From Neodiprion pinetum (taxonomy: Eukaryota > Arthropoda > Insecta > Hymenoptera > Diprionidae): a stretch of DNA of 64,000 bases. The DNA lies in NCBI RefSeq assembly GCF_021155775.2, contig NC_060235.2, forward strand, positions 18,121,193 through 18,185,192, read 5' to 3'. The translations under genes and the position numbers were made by a program. Position 1 is the first letter of the stretch; each line of letters begins with the position of its first letter. The notes beneath the pieces were generated by a model. The model was not told the DNA's origin. It did no database searches and was given only the letters and a program-made list of their open reading frames with translations. Positions 12,801 through 26,414 of the stretch are shown here, in pieces.

Positions 12801-15796
12801 AACGTCGTTCACTCATCTTTTTCTATTCTTCTCGATATTACTGATATTACTGTTATTGTATCTTCTTACTCCTCTACGCCGTCAAGCTTTCCTCTTATCA
12901 GTAAATTTTGATATCCCGTGTCGCGGGAGTGTACGAAGATTAGTTCTTTTCTTCTTCACCGTTTTTGCACACCTTTTTTCGTTTTCGATTACTACGCACA
13001 ACACTTTAGCCTCGGATCTCTCCTCTCTGTCTATCTCTCTCGGATTATATACCACGGGGGGAAAGAAGAGACTCTGGTACTTTTTGGTGATCACACTGTT
13101 GAATAACCTTGATTGAAACACCACAGCGTCCAATGGTCTATTATAAACGTTCTATATACTCGTCTGTGTGTGTTGAGGAGAGGAGAAACTGACACAATTT
13201 ATTTTTATACTTTTATACACACCACCTGCACAGTTCCCGAATCACGCTATTCGTATATTGTATAAACACGTACACACGTACGTATAATGTATATACGTAA
13301 TACACGCATGTAAATTTTGGCAGTAAAGCTATTGCATCTTGATTCGATCGTACGCATATGGGTTTATAATATCCCTCACCTGCAACAGTCACTGCACTTT
13401 AGTGTACGAATGTAGAATGATTTACACCGTCGATGTGGTAAATTTTTACGCGCGTACTTTGATATATTTTATGTATATGTAACGTTTATCGTTTATAGCA
13501 TGGATCCTCAAATTTACTTATACCGAAGACTGACATTAATTACTTTACACTTTCGTGTCGGTATCGATTTTTCCTCTTTTTCTTCTTTTTCACATCGACG
13601 ACGATTAGCACCGTCTAATCGTATTAAAAATTTATAATATTCATCTATAGAATTGTTTCAGTGTTAATCCTGATCTCCCCAACTCTCGTTCCCACATCTG
13701 TTTGCTCATATTACGGTATTTTTATTATTATACATTATAATAACACACCGGCCTCTCATGAATGAGAAATAATTTCTGTAGAACGAATTAATGAACTATG
13801 AACAACAATGTTGAAAAAGAAAAAATAAAAAAAACAAAGAACACGCACACACACGCACGATAACCGAAAATCTGCACCTAAAATTACATTTCTCGCTTCT
13901 TCTCTTTTCTACCTCTCTCTCTCTCTCCCTCTCTCTCACTCTGGCTCTTGCTCTCTATCTCTCTGTCTCTCTTTCTCTCTCTGTTTTTCTTTATCGAATA
14001 CTAGATTTTTATCACTTGCAAGCATTACTCTCTTTATTTTTTTAATTTATATGCCCTTATTTCGTGCTTCTTCTTTTCCCTCTTCAGTTCGGAAGACGAC
14101 ACACCGCGTATATAATATACAGAATAATGCGTTACTCACTGATATTATACAATACAAAAATAGGACATCAACAAACGATCAGAAGTCCGTTAATGGACTT
14201 TTGAGAGAAAAGTCAAAAGAAAGAAGAGAAGCTAATTTCCACCACACCCCCTTCCACCCCCAACCACCGCAACCCCTTCTTAAATTTACGCGTTCATCGT
14301 TGTATTGTAATTTTTTTCAAATCTTTTGCCTTTTAAGTTTCTTGACGTCGATTATTGTACCGAATGGATTCCATATTAATGCCCGGATTTATCAAACAAT
14401 TTTCAGTCTCTCTCTTTCTCTTCTTCTCTTTTCCTCTTCAAATCACTGAGAAGAAGAAGAAGAAAACAAGAAGAGAAAGAAAAAGAAACGAATGCACTTA
14501 TTCTGCACACACTCTGTTTTTTCTCCCGTCTTTTTCAAATTCACTGCGTTTCATCACGATTGTTAATATTATTTTTATTGCTATTATACCGTATTGTTCC
14601 TCCTAGCGTGTGGATGATTGATGTTACGAGGGGGAAAAAACGAGATTTTTCAAACACGAGTACTTATTGCAAGATAACAAGATGCAGAAAAAGAGAGGAA
14701 GAGTGAGAGAGAGAGAGAGAGAGAACGAGAGTTCGGAGAAATATGAACATAAAATACGCGAATCAAGTAAAAGAAAACTAATCGATGAAGCACACACGAT
14801 ATGCAGTGTGTAATCTCTGCAGACGAGGAAACGACGGCAAGCAATATAAATTATTGTGATGATTATTATGACAATTTTATTATTACAACGTTACACACGC
14901 AGGATATAATTAAATGTCTCAAGTTCATGTAAACCTAAACACATATCGTTTCGTTAAATATTTCACGAATTCACGATTTATGATTTATTATATGTATAAT
15001 GATACTAATAATATTATTAATAATCATAATAACATTTAAAATACGATGAACAAATGAATTAATTAAGCGATCGATTCGATTCAAATCATTCAAATATATT
15101 TGTAATGAAAAATTGATTATACTTTCTTCAAATATATATATGTATTAATATGATAATATAGTAATGATAATAACATGAATAAACAATAACGATATTCAAC
15201 CGCGTTTAGTTTATACCTTTTTTTTTTTTTTTGTTTTTATCCAATTCTCTTCTTTTTCATTCGACGTGTATATATATTTGTATAATAACAGCGATTGTTA
15301 ATATTATTATTGGTTTATTTTACTCGTTTTTTTTTTTAGCTTTTCTTCTTCATCAACTATACGTGTGTCAATATCGACATCCGTTCTTGTATCGTTATAA
15401 CAATTGTTATCGTTGTTGTTTAAAAAAAAAAAAGGCGTTGTAACTTATACGTCGTTTATTTCGTTCAGTTTTACAAGCAAATTATTATTCAAGCGAATAA
15501 CGATGGTTAATATATTTAGTTTTTTTTTTTTTTGTTTGTATCATCAAATTTATTAATCGCTGTATTCGTCGTTGCTTACTGCACGCAATAAACCGACGTT
15601 ACGTATATTTTTAAGGGATGAATCGAGATCTACCGCCCCGGTGTGGCAATGTCATCGTACGAAACAATAATCGACATCCATATTTAAACGAAAGTATAAT
15701 TAACGATGGTATGGAAATTTAGCAAAAGGATTGTCTCGTTTGTCGAGGGGATGAGGGGTGGGCGGGGGTCGGGGGTCGGAGGTTGGGGTGGTCGTC

Positions 15797-15944
15797 GGTG
15801 GTGGTGGTGGTGGTGGTGGTGGTGGTGAAACGTTCCTGAACAATACGTAGATGTATATTCGATATCAGTGATATTCAATGTTAATTAATACCCGGCGACG
15901 GAACGGCAGCAGCGGCTGCGTTAGCGGCTGCGGCGGCTGCGACG

Positions 15945-15987
<43 letters not shown>

Positions 15988-16550
15988 ACGAGCAGCCCGT
16001 AACTTGCATGGGCTGTTTGTTAGGGAGCTCATCGGAGACTGGCTCTCCTCGCAACTCCGAACCGAGGTTCTGCTGCTGCTGCTGCTAGCGGCCAGGTTCG
16101 CCGGAACGGCGGCCGGCCAAACTCGTCGTCGTCGTCGTCGACGTCGTGCCTGCGTGAGTGCGTGCGGCGTGCGTGCGTGCGTGCGGGCGTGCGGTGGCTT
16201 TTACGTAAATCGTCGCGTGTGCGCATTCGATTCGACTGTGTCTGTGCGCGTGTGAAACACCACGCCTCCCCGTTTGCCTGTGTTTCTTCGTAGGTCGGAG
16301 AGGGGGAAGGGACGGGTGTGATGGGGGGGGGGGGGGGGGGGGAGGTGTGTGTGATACGCGCGCAGCCACCGCCGCGCCGACGTCGACGTCGACGGCCTAC
16401 GACGGCTATAGGACTGTATGACTACGACTGCGACTGCGACTGCGACTGCGACTACGACTACGACTACGACTACGACTACGACTACGACTACGACTAAGAC
16501 TGCGACTACGACTACGACTACGACTACGACTAAGACTGCGACTATCAGCC
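15797..16550. repeat. cluster of triplet and hexamer repeats with a poly-G run
   Basis: In order the cluster holds a GGT array (about 15797-15827), a GAC/GGC array (about 15939-15987), a CTG run (about 16068-16086), a CGT run (about 16124-16143), GTGC repeats, an uninterrupted run of 20 G (16323-16342) and a TGCGAC/TACGAC hexamer array (about 16425-16550). A long plus-strand frame crosses part of it with a Leu-rich segment and an Arg run, but that composition is what such arrays give in any frame. I annotate repeats, not a protein. Confidence 0.85.
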
Positions 16551-16661
16551 GACGGAGTACGACCACGGCGACGACTCAAAGGCCCGCGCGAGGAGCAGCA
16601 ATCGATGTGAAACGTCGTCTCGCGGAAGACTACCCGCTCTCAATTTCGCTCCATCTACCTA

Positions 16662-16775
16662 TCTATAATCTTTCTATATGTATATCTGTCTATCTATCTG
16701 TCTATCTATCGATCTATTTATCGACCCATCTATCTTTTCCATGTATCTCTCTCTTTATCTATCTATCTATCCGTC
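16662..16775. repeat. TATC tetranucleotide-rich tract
   Basis: This tract consists of imperfect TATC and TGTC units, interrupted several times. It has no coding potential beyond a low-complexity Tyr/Ile/Ser frame. Confidence 0.8.
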
Positions 16776-19242
16776 TCACTCTCTGCACTGTACTACATGG
16801 CACTATTATACTTAAATTATTGTGTATCCTTTAAATAATTGTACGTAATAATTAAGGGCGTATTCCAGTCTAGAGGCCTAAGTTACGGGCGTTTTTTCAG
16901 ACTTGATAAAAACCGAAACGTATATATTTCTACCATTCCATTTTCCTACTGTATTTTTATTGTTCTTTAAACCACTAGCAACAAAAATTATGGCCATGAA
17001 CAACAGCGTTGCGGCGATTGACACGATTCCGATGCTCCCATTCATCTCAAACAAAAATGAAACCAATTTTCTTGATCGATAATTATTTTATTACGGCAGG
17101 TACTAAAGAGAAGAAAATATTTGAAAGATGACAACTGTCTGAACGAAAAGCTAATTTTTCACCCTATTTTTTCACAATTAAAAAAAAATTGTGGTAATAA
17201 TAATTTCGCAATATTCGTATTAAGAGCGATAGAGAGGTATATACCTACTGAAGGTCCATACCGAATTTGAAATCAATCGGTTGAATAGAACTCGAGATTT
17301 TATGTCAACCAGGTTGAAAAGTGTAATTCGGAGATAAGCACGTTTGAAATTTTGACGTTGGCTTCCGTATCAGATGGCTTCTGCCGCATTCGCAGCTTCC
17401 TCGTAAGCTGATCTTTATAGCTTTGAATTCAGCTCATGACTGAAGTGCTCGTAACTTTCTCAATTTTCAGAAATTTGACATCGGCTGTGGGCCAAAATAT
17501 ACTTAAAGGTTTAATTTTTCCAAATTTCTAGATAAAAATCCCCCCTCAATACCGAGTTTTTCGATTCCGAAGTAACCAAAATGCATCTTAATTGCACCAA
17601 AATTATTATGGGAGATATGTCGATGCCTGAACATTAAAAAAAAAATTAAAAATACAAATGAGTAAGCAGTATGATTAATTGGTTAAAAAATGAATAATAA
17701 ATTACCGTTTTGTCGGCTCATTTTAATTTTGGTTGGAATATTTACGGTTTTGACTACAGAATTTATGTAATTTTTTTGACGAATCATAAAAGTGTTGCAA
17801 CATTGTCAAAATATCATCATTTAAGGCACTCTGGGGCCGCCAAGGAGGGTTGGAAAAACCGTTTTAAAAAATTGCAATGCTTTTTCGAGTTGGAACAACA
17901 ATATAAAAAATCGCCGACCAAATCCAAAAGGGTGAAGCTCAGACCGTAAAAGTTGAATCGAAATGTAATGCCCCGTATATACCTAATAATATTTCGCTAA
18001 GACTGTTATAAATGTTTCAAAAGATGTACGTATAGAAAGCTTCAAGTTTCAAAATCAGAAAACTTTTACAGATGTTCGACATGATTATTCTGACTTCCGC
18101 ATGATTTTTTCCAATTACATGAAACAAAAACCCCTCCCTATCTACCACATTTTTCCCATATTTTTTTTTACTTCCGCCTACGGTTTAAACCTACGGGACA
18201 AAGTAATCTACTTGATGTGGTTTAAACGGGGAAAACTTGGAATTCCGAGAGCGATCTTTTAGCAGCGTAAAGCTATATGCGATATTAATTAACCGCAAAG
18301 ATTCTTATATATATATATATATATCATAAATAAAATTTAATAATAGCCCTGATTATAACAGGTGGGGTGATTAAACAGCAAAAGTAACACAATTTTTCCG
18401 ATTTGTGGTTAATTATACTTCATAAAATATTATAAATTTTCGTTTTATGGGTGAACGAAAAACTTTAATAAAATAAAATATGAAATTAAGAAAAAGGGAA
18501 CCCTATAAGAATGGAAGAAAGAGAAAGTTTGAACTTGGGAAAAATAGAGATAAGTTAAAAAATAAAGCTTCCTTATTAATACCATATAACAGTATGATGT
18601 TTATGAAAAACAAAAAGAACTTGTGACGATGAGAAATCGACACGAAAATAGATACGGAGGAAGAGAAGATATAATAACTGCAGATATAACTCTCGGTGAA
18701 AGATCAAATAATTCTACATGCTATATACTTATAATTATATACACGCGACCATCGGAATTTGTACTTTGCGCAGCAGCTAAGTGCAGTGCAAAGATGAAAT
18801 GGAATGACACGAATCCTTGATTCGAACGACAAAATGTTATCGTCTACACACGCTCACCTTTCTCTCTCTCTCCATCTCACTTCGGCGTTTCGTGCGTTAT
18901 TGCTTGCAGGTGGTGATGCTTAGTCCCCAATGTATGTATGCTTGTAGAGTCAGCATAATTTAATTTATTAATGTACAACTTTATCTTATTTTTATTTATC
19001 TTTAATTATCTTTATTTCTATTTTCCTCGAGAGTAAGCGCGTCTTGTGCGCTCTCTCGTAAAACTTTTTATATATGTGAAACCTTATTTTCCTTCTTATT
19101 CTTTAATACTTATATTTACTGTTTTACTGTTTAGTTTTAATTTTAAGCTTCCACGATCGCCTGTAACCTTTTACTAAATTTTTCTGTATCGATTTTTCCA
19201 CGGTGTTCTTAGGGGACCTCAGTCCCAGAGCACCTAATAAAC

Positions 19243-19374
<132 letters not shown>

Positions 19375-20681
19375 TGTTTGTAATTCGCTACCTTTTGTTA
19401 ATAATACTTGCTCACCTATTTACTCATGTTTGCTTTTACTTTAATTTTATTTTATTTTTCACATCATGTCAGTTGTTTTCTGCGATGCTTATTACGATAT
19501 GTTATCATATGTGTCCATGAATTTGTTAGAAAATAATTCTATATTTTGTATTTATGCCTGGGGTCCTCAGGGAGTCCAACTCCAGGATCGAATAAATGTA
19601 CTTTCATTCTCTCTCTCTTTCTCTCCCTCCCACACTCGCTCTCTGTTATAATAAACTGTAACGTATGACTGTAAGATAAACTACATTATGTAATGTATAT
19701 ACACACATATCTGCAATAATATTTATGGAAAAATAAACGTATCACGATACATTTTAGACTATGAAATGAATTTGTCAACGTTTCTCGTATTATGCGAACT
19801 TAAAGAACAATCAAATAAACAGTTTTAATTACAACTTGTTGGAGTGAAAATTCCAAAGAAAAGAAAAAAATAGAATTCACGAGATCAACGGTATGTATGT
19901 CAGCCAATTTGTTCCATTCTCTTTTCCTTCTATGTTCTATGTCATGCGTAATAATTCTGCGAGGTGGAAGGTGGAAGAAGAGAGAGAGAAAAAAAAAGAG
20001 AAGGAATCTAACGACGCGTTTCCAAGGTGGGGTTGGACGTTTTCGTCTCTGCACCTGGGTTTTGGTCGCGCGTCGATCGCCTCGTGTGGGCACCAGGTGG
20101 TTTTCAACGTACAGAAATAATGCACCATGTATATAAATACGTAACTTTCTGCCTGTATGACATACCCTTTACACATGTCAAAGCCAAGTCGAGGAATCAT
20201 GTTTCCCTTTTCTTAAAGAAAGAACGTGGAAAAAAATGAAGAGAAAAAAGCACCCCTAAATTTCCACATCGCTTACAATTATTACATCGAACTCTATGTG
20301 CTCAAATATCATTGTTATTGTACCCCGCGACCAAATATCTCAGCTATGTAATCCTTGAACTGTATACACGAAACAGGGAGAAACTATTTCAATAATAATC
20401 ATGATAGCGGCCGCGGAATTATTTAATGATTAGGGAGGCGAGAATATAGGGACAATTAATTACAGAAGATTAATTCGTTAAGCGAGATTGGATTCCTCTC
20501 CACCTATTGTTTTATACTATACGTACATACTTGGCTTCAGCCCTTTATCCCCTTCTCAAATGTTCCATTGTCCGGACGTGTAATATTACATTAAAACAGC
20601 GTCTTCTGTCGAATTCCTTTTGAATTCCACCCCAAACAACACCGCCAAGTTTATGGATACGTAACATACGTAAGTATATAC

Positions 20682-21335
20682 GGGGTATTTCATGTCAATT
20701 CAACCAATAATTTTCCCAGACTATTTTTTATTTGCTTCAGAATTTTTTTACACGATTCTTCGGTCTCGAAAGAGCAATCCTGAATTTTTTCACATTTTTT
20801 CCTACAACCTTTAATTTTTTTATGATTATTCAAACCTATCCAAGAATTGGCATTTCTTTAAACTCCGAAAAATATATCAAAATTTTTATTTCGATAATTC
20901 TGATGTCGTCCCGTGATAGGGCGATTTTTTCAGCACTTTAAACATCTCGAACAAACCAAACACCATGTTTCCATGTTCCGAAAAATTCTGCCAACAAACA
21001 ATGAGTCAAAGGATTCATAGTTGAACGCAGAATTTTTGGTAATTTTTTGAGAATTTTTGGAACGTCGAAACATGGTGTTTTGTTCGTACGATATGCTTAG
21101 TGTTAAAAAAACTGGAAAAAATCAGAATGATCGGAATGAAAAATAAGATTATTGACAATTTTTGAGATTTTTAAAAAATGCCAATTCTTAGACAGGTTTG
21201 CATAATCGTACAAAATTAACAGTTGTATAAAGAAGACTGAAAAAATTCAGGAGTGCTTTTTTGAGATCGGAGAAACGTAGAAGAAAATCCGGGTGATGAG
21301 GGATAATCATTGGTCGATTTGACGTAGAATGCCCC
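20682..21335. mobile_element. fold-back repeat D with diverged arms of about 250 bp
   Basis: The left end GGGGTATTTCATGTCAATTC pairs with the reverse complement of the right end, GGGGCATTCTACGTCAAATC. Pairing continues through CCTGAATTTTTTCA and AAGAATTGGCATTT blocks for about 250 bp, with many mismatches. The centre is itself an inverted repeat around AAACACCATGTTT and GCAGAATTTTT, so almost the whole 650 bp can fold back. No protein is encoded. The divergence between the arms suggests an old copy. Confidence 0.75.
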
Positions 21336-22917
21336 AAATTTTACACTTTACGCACAATCTACTTATCGGGGAAATTTCTTTTCAAAATTTTTTTCTTACA
21401 CAAATTGTCACGACGAAGAAACAATAATCTATAACATATTATTTACAGGCTTAATAAATATTTTACATGTATACAGAGCTTCATTATCGCATCGCGACAC
21501 GGCAAGCGCAATGCTACAGAATTAGCGGTAGGTAAGTAAAAAGGCAAGAATTTCTTCCTGCGAGCAGTACGTGCAGCAGTATAAACGACAACTGCGAAGG
21601 CAAAGGAGTAGAGGAGAAGAGAAATATTATAATTTACGAGGGCTGTCGTTCTTCGTCTCGGGGCGGATAAGAATTTAAACGGCTACAAGAAAAAAAAAAA
21701 AAAAAGAACGAAAGGAAGTAGGTATAATATTTCTTTCCGCGTTGAATTTTTCCTCGAAATGTGTATTGTAGTACATTATATTGTATTATAATATATTACA
21801 TAGTCGAGATTAAAACGTAATATCAATATAATTATAGAATATGTGTGAGAAATAAAAGAGGCCGGTGTGTGTGTGTGTGTACGTATAATAGAATGAATGT
21901 AAAAAGATATTGGTTTTAAAAACGAATGTGTACAATAAAATGAAATGCGAATATCTTTCATTTAAATACACGACGATGCCCCCTTTATTACATGAATATT
22001 GTGTATAGGTAGGTATATGTACACCACGTATATCGAGGCATATCGACGATGATACATAAAATAAGGAGAAAAGAAAAAGAATCATTGAAAGCATGTTTAT
22101 TCAGGATATACATATGATAATAATAATAATACAAACATTACGCATGCAGGCGTGATGATAAGAACACGAGCCGTGAGGTGATAAAAAACAGAAGGATACA
22201 AAAATAAAATAAGAGAAGAAAGAATTAGGTATTTACTTACCTTTTCTCTTCTATCGAATTTATATAAATCTTACAATGGAATTTGTATGCAGGGCAAGAG
22301 AAAAAAAAAAAAAAAAGAAGAAGAAGAGAAAAAAAACACTCGAAATTTTATACGATAAGAAACGAGTAGAAAACAAACAAACACAAAGCTGCCAGTAAAA
22401 AGATCAATTGCCATTGATCGTTACAGAGAAATTTTCATTCGCAAAACCGATATATATATAAGTATAAGGATGCTGAATAATGTAATAGGTATGATGGAAA
22501 AAGAAAAAATGGAAGAAGTGTTTTTTTTTTTTTTCCTCTGTCTATGGAACCGATAATTTCTTTCGGCGATGTATTTTATATATAGACATATATTATACAT
22601 GTATACCATACCGCGTTTCCAGCCTCTCACGCGTATAATAAAGAATTCAAAACATTTAGCGAGTGTTGCGTGTGTATGTGTGTATATATATATATATAAA
22701 ACTATGTCTAGATATCACACACGGACGTCTGTCCGTCTGTCCGATGTCTGCTGCACGGCGATGGTGAGGAGTGAGTATTTTTAGCCATCGCAAAAGAAGA
22801 AAACGCGAACGAAACGCGAGGCACCCTTAATGCACCGTTAACACGAACGAAATCCCTTCTATACACTATCTTTCCTTCTCTAGCGCATAAGTATAGTTCG
22901 TATTAATATATATATAC
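21336..22917. other. gene-poor stretch
   Basis: The sequence is AT-rich with poly-A/AAG patches at about 21690-21710 and 22300-22335, short GT and TA runs, and a poly-T run near 22520. I see no coding exon or RNA gene here. Confidence 0.5.
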
Positions 22918-23550
22918 TAGGCTGATTCAAAAAAAACGGCTAATTTTTTTTTTTCAAAATCCTCACATAAAAACTTTTGAGAAGGTGTGAAAAGACGCCT
23001 GTAAAAAGCAGAGCCCTTAATATTATTATTAAGAGGTCGCGCATCGGGAATTTCTATTTCCCGTTTAAATAACACAGGAATAAATTTTTTTAAATTTTGC
23101 AATTTCGTATTTGTGCAACGGCTCATCGAATTAGCAGACCAAAGCATATATCTTTATAACAAAATAATGAGAAAAGATTCATAGTATCATCGAAAAAAAA
23201 AAAAAACATTGAATATTATTGTAAGTTCAACTTTGACCTCGAATAACTTTTGAAGGAGTGTGACTATCGAAAACTTTGTAAGGACTTTTTTTGTAGAGCG
23301 TCAAATTTCCTACAAAAATATGCTTTGGTCCGCTAATTCAATGAGCCGTTGCACAAATACGAAATTGCAAAATTTAAAAAAATTTATTCCTGTGTTATTT
23401 AAACGGGAAATAGAAATTCCCGATGCGCGACCTCTTTATAATAATATTAAGGGCTCTGCTTTTTACAGGCGTCTTTTCACACCTTCTCGGAAGTTTTTAT
23501 GTGAGGATTTTGAAAAAAAAAAATTAGCCGTTTTTTTTGAATCAGCCTAA
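22918..23550. mobile_element. fold-back (MITE-like) element E with nearly identical 230-bp arms
   Basis: The arms (about 22918-23150 and 23320-23550) are inverted copies that differ at only about five positions in 230 bp by my reading. The tips read TAGGCTGATTCAAAA and its complement, flanked by TA. Each arm carries the same open frame of about 76 codons, oriented toward its own outer end, with only two residue differences. The frame resembles no family I know and may be incidental. High arm identity implies a recent origin or arm conversion. The loop between the arms is about 170 bp. Confidence 0.85.
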
Positions 23551-25725
23551 TATATACACATATTAATATATGTATATATACCTACACATCGCGTCATCGT
23601 TGTCAAAGGTTTTTTACCTTTCGCATCATGACGCATGATTTTTGGTACATGTTGTACCCATGTGTTGGGTGGAAAAAAAATTTCAACAACGGATACGGGT
23701 AAGAATCGAAATTATTGTTGATTACGAAGAAAATAATACATCGATGTAGATTAGATACCAAAACTGCAAGCATGGAGAATATATATAAGAATAATTTCAG
23801 ACTATCTTGACTTTATTAATTCTTCGTTGCCGATCGTAGTATAATAAATCTAATGAATTCTCAACGTATATGCAGAAACGCCAACGAAGAATCGAACATC
23901 GAGCAATCGAACAACAACAACGACAATAAGAAACGGAAGGGTCACGGGAAAAACGAACGAACGAATGGAAGAATCCTCCCTCATCGCTTTAACAAAACGT
24001 TTACGATCCTATTCGCCGATTCACGGTAAGCGTGAGATATGTGCATATAATGTATGTGCATGATCATATGGCATGATGCGTCCGACGGCTAAACGGCGCC
24101 CCGTAAAACGAGATACCCGCATCGTTCGATCTCGAAAGAGCGTAAAAAGAGTGAAAAGGGGATGAGGAGAAGATCGTTCGTCTGCTAATTTACCTTGGGG
24201 AGTGGTCTGCTACTAGTACATAGTACACGGAAATTACCTTGACTTAGAACTAAATACACGTAAGGGTTCTTTCGCGATATTTATTATTAATATGTAGGGG
24301 GAAATATTTTTTCATCATTTTTTGGAGAGGGTCCCGCCGTGCGACGGAAATTTTTTTTATATTTTTTGTTCGCAATTATGGCAATATAATGATGAATTTG
24401 GCTATATCTATATCTAATTGAAGATACACACAAGAGTCGCGTTATGCGCTCGTCGCGAGGTAAAAAGCAAACCAATCCGTTGGGAATAATATTTTTTTAG
24501 CCGATTTTTTTTTTTTTTTTTGTCGCACAGACAATTAATTGTTGTACCTCTATAACGGGTCATATTTCCATGACCCCGTTCAGTGACGCAAACATGTGTT
24601 TATTCATATATACATCCCTTCTTTTACTGCGTCGTCGATATAATGATAATTCAATTATGTACGCATTCGTTCGTTTCAAAGACTCTAAACTACGTCAACG
24701 AATGAAAAACACTCGGACAAGAGCTTCCTGTTTTTCGCACAGGATTATAGACAAAACCGAGTTATGAAGCTCAAGCGGTAGAATAATAATAATAACAACA
24801 ATGTATTATGTCCATGGCAATGTTGGAAAAATATTATGTGAATAGCAAATGGAGTACTGAAATTCTTAAAAGTAATTATAGTAATAAATTAAGCCAAATA
24901 CCTGAAGAGTTAACCGGAGTTAATGTCTAATGGCTGCCAACCTATGAGAATCATTTTTAATCGAATTGGTATCATCATCATCATCATCGTCATTATTATC
25001 GTGTTGCAATATTACGATATACTCGTATATGGTAAAGTTACTCTGTAGAAAACTATATATATATGTATATATACCTGTGTAAATTTTATATTGCCTCTTT
25101 CTGCACCCGGCTGCAAACCATTGTGAGGCTAATTGCTCTCGTCGCCGATGAAACCGTTGACGGGTGTAAATTCAGCGCTGATTCTACCGCGAGGTAAAGA
25201 CACACACACACACACACACACAAACACAACTCTTTTCTGTTAGGACTTTGGTTCACAATCGTTACGCGTGTATTTGCCAAGTTGATCCGAACCGAACGAT
25301 ACTTTCCATGGAATGTGCAAAAGAGAACGAAGTGAAGTTCGGGCTTAAACACAGCTTGCAGCCGTTCGATTGTTTGCCGTGGTTCAGAGAACTCGGGCCA
25401 TGGAATGTGTTGTAACGCGAGTAGAATACACGCATACAAATGGCCCGTTGGCACCTCTAATTGGAGGCAAACATCGTCTGCGAATGCTGCTGCTCCTGCT
25501 GCTGCTTCATCGGGAAAACAGATGCAGGGGGGATGATGGCCAAAAGCAAAGAAATACCGAATCGCGGGGGCCGAAACAAACTACGATCATCGCTTTCACT
25601 CCTGTCGACGGTCGTTAACTGACTAAAGTGCCGCCCCCTCACCATCGGCCTATTCTTATTACCTCGCTCAGTTTTATTTAACAAACGCGATTAATCGTCG
25701 ATGTTTGTATACTTACCGTACGCCC

Positions 25726-26082
25726 GTTCAACTCACCAGCAAACTCGACGATTGGATTCAAAATTAATCATGGTGGTCGATGCACGCGTATATCATTACG
25801 CGATGTTCGACCGTCTTGAATGTCACCCCGCAGTCCGGAACGGCGAAGAATTGCGCGGTCGGTAAAGGAGTTCGACCAATTGCGATTTCTAGCCGCTAAC
25901 CGTTGTTCAGCTCACGATTAAATTCGATGATCGGATTCATACTTAATCGGGATGGTCAATGCACGTGTGTATTATTACGCGATGCTCGACCGTCTTGAAT
26001 GTCACCCCGCAATCCGGAACGGCGAAGAATTGCGCGGTCGGTAAAGAAGTTCGAACAATTGCGATTTCTACCCGCGAACTGT
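25726..26082. repeat. tandem duplication, two units of about 179 bp
   Basis: Unit 1 (25726-25904) and unit 2 (25905-26082) align end to end, each starting GTTCA(A/G)CTCAC. A core of about 60 bp containing GACCGTCTTGAATGTCACC and GGAACGGCGAAGAATTGCG is almost perfect; the remainder is roughly 80-85% identical. No open frame is shared along the whole unit. Confidence 0.85.
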
Positions 26083-26282
26083 TTGTATTTTCAAATTGCG
26101 AATCGTAGTTAGTACGATTCCTCACGAGATAACTGCCTGCATCTTTCATCTTTCGACGCTCGTTTGAATTTTACAGCAATTTGTCTAAGGCGTCGTGAAT
26201 GTACACCGGTGTACATAAGAATACAGAGGAGGTGGAAAATTTTCTACTTCAGCCGTACGTTTTTTTTTTTTTAACTCTCCAG

Positions 26283-26414
26283 TTTCCAGGAAATCCCGAT
26301 CAAGAAGAATTCTGTAAACGCGTACATACATTTATAGAATTGTGCGCGGCTCCTGAGATCGCTCTTAAATCTTATAAAAATTCGAACGATGTTGTCGGGA
26401 GATTCTATTTTCAA
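26283..26414 (+). CDS. possible isolated coding exon, 44 codons, unknown product
   Basis: A 132-bp open segment follows a strong acceptor (a poly-T tract, then AACTCTCCAG) and ends at a strong donor (TTTTCAA followed by GTACGT). Read in phase 0 it gives a 44-residue, non-repetitive peptide starting FPGNPDQEEFCKR and ending DVVGRFYFQ. The amino-acid mix looks like a real protein rather than a random frame. I recognise no family and found no partner exons nearby, so it may be one exon of a widely spaced gene, an exon relic or chance. RNA evidence would decide. Confidence 0.25.

Noticed and set aside
15878..16255. Plus-strand frame with Asp run, Leu-rich stretch resembling a signal peptide, and Arg run
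   Set aside because: The Asp, Leu and Arg runs are direct readings of GAC, CTG and CGT arrays; no conserved domain follows.
17220..18240. Possible degenerate transposon
   Set aside because: The texture resembles insect repeat sequence, but I could not find matching termini or a recognisable transposase fragment.
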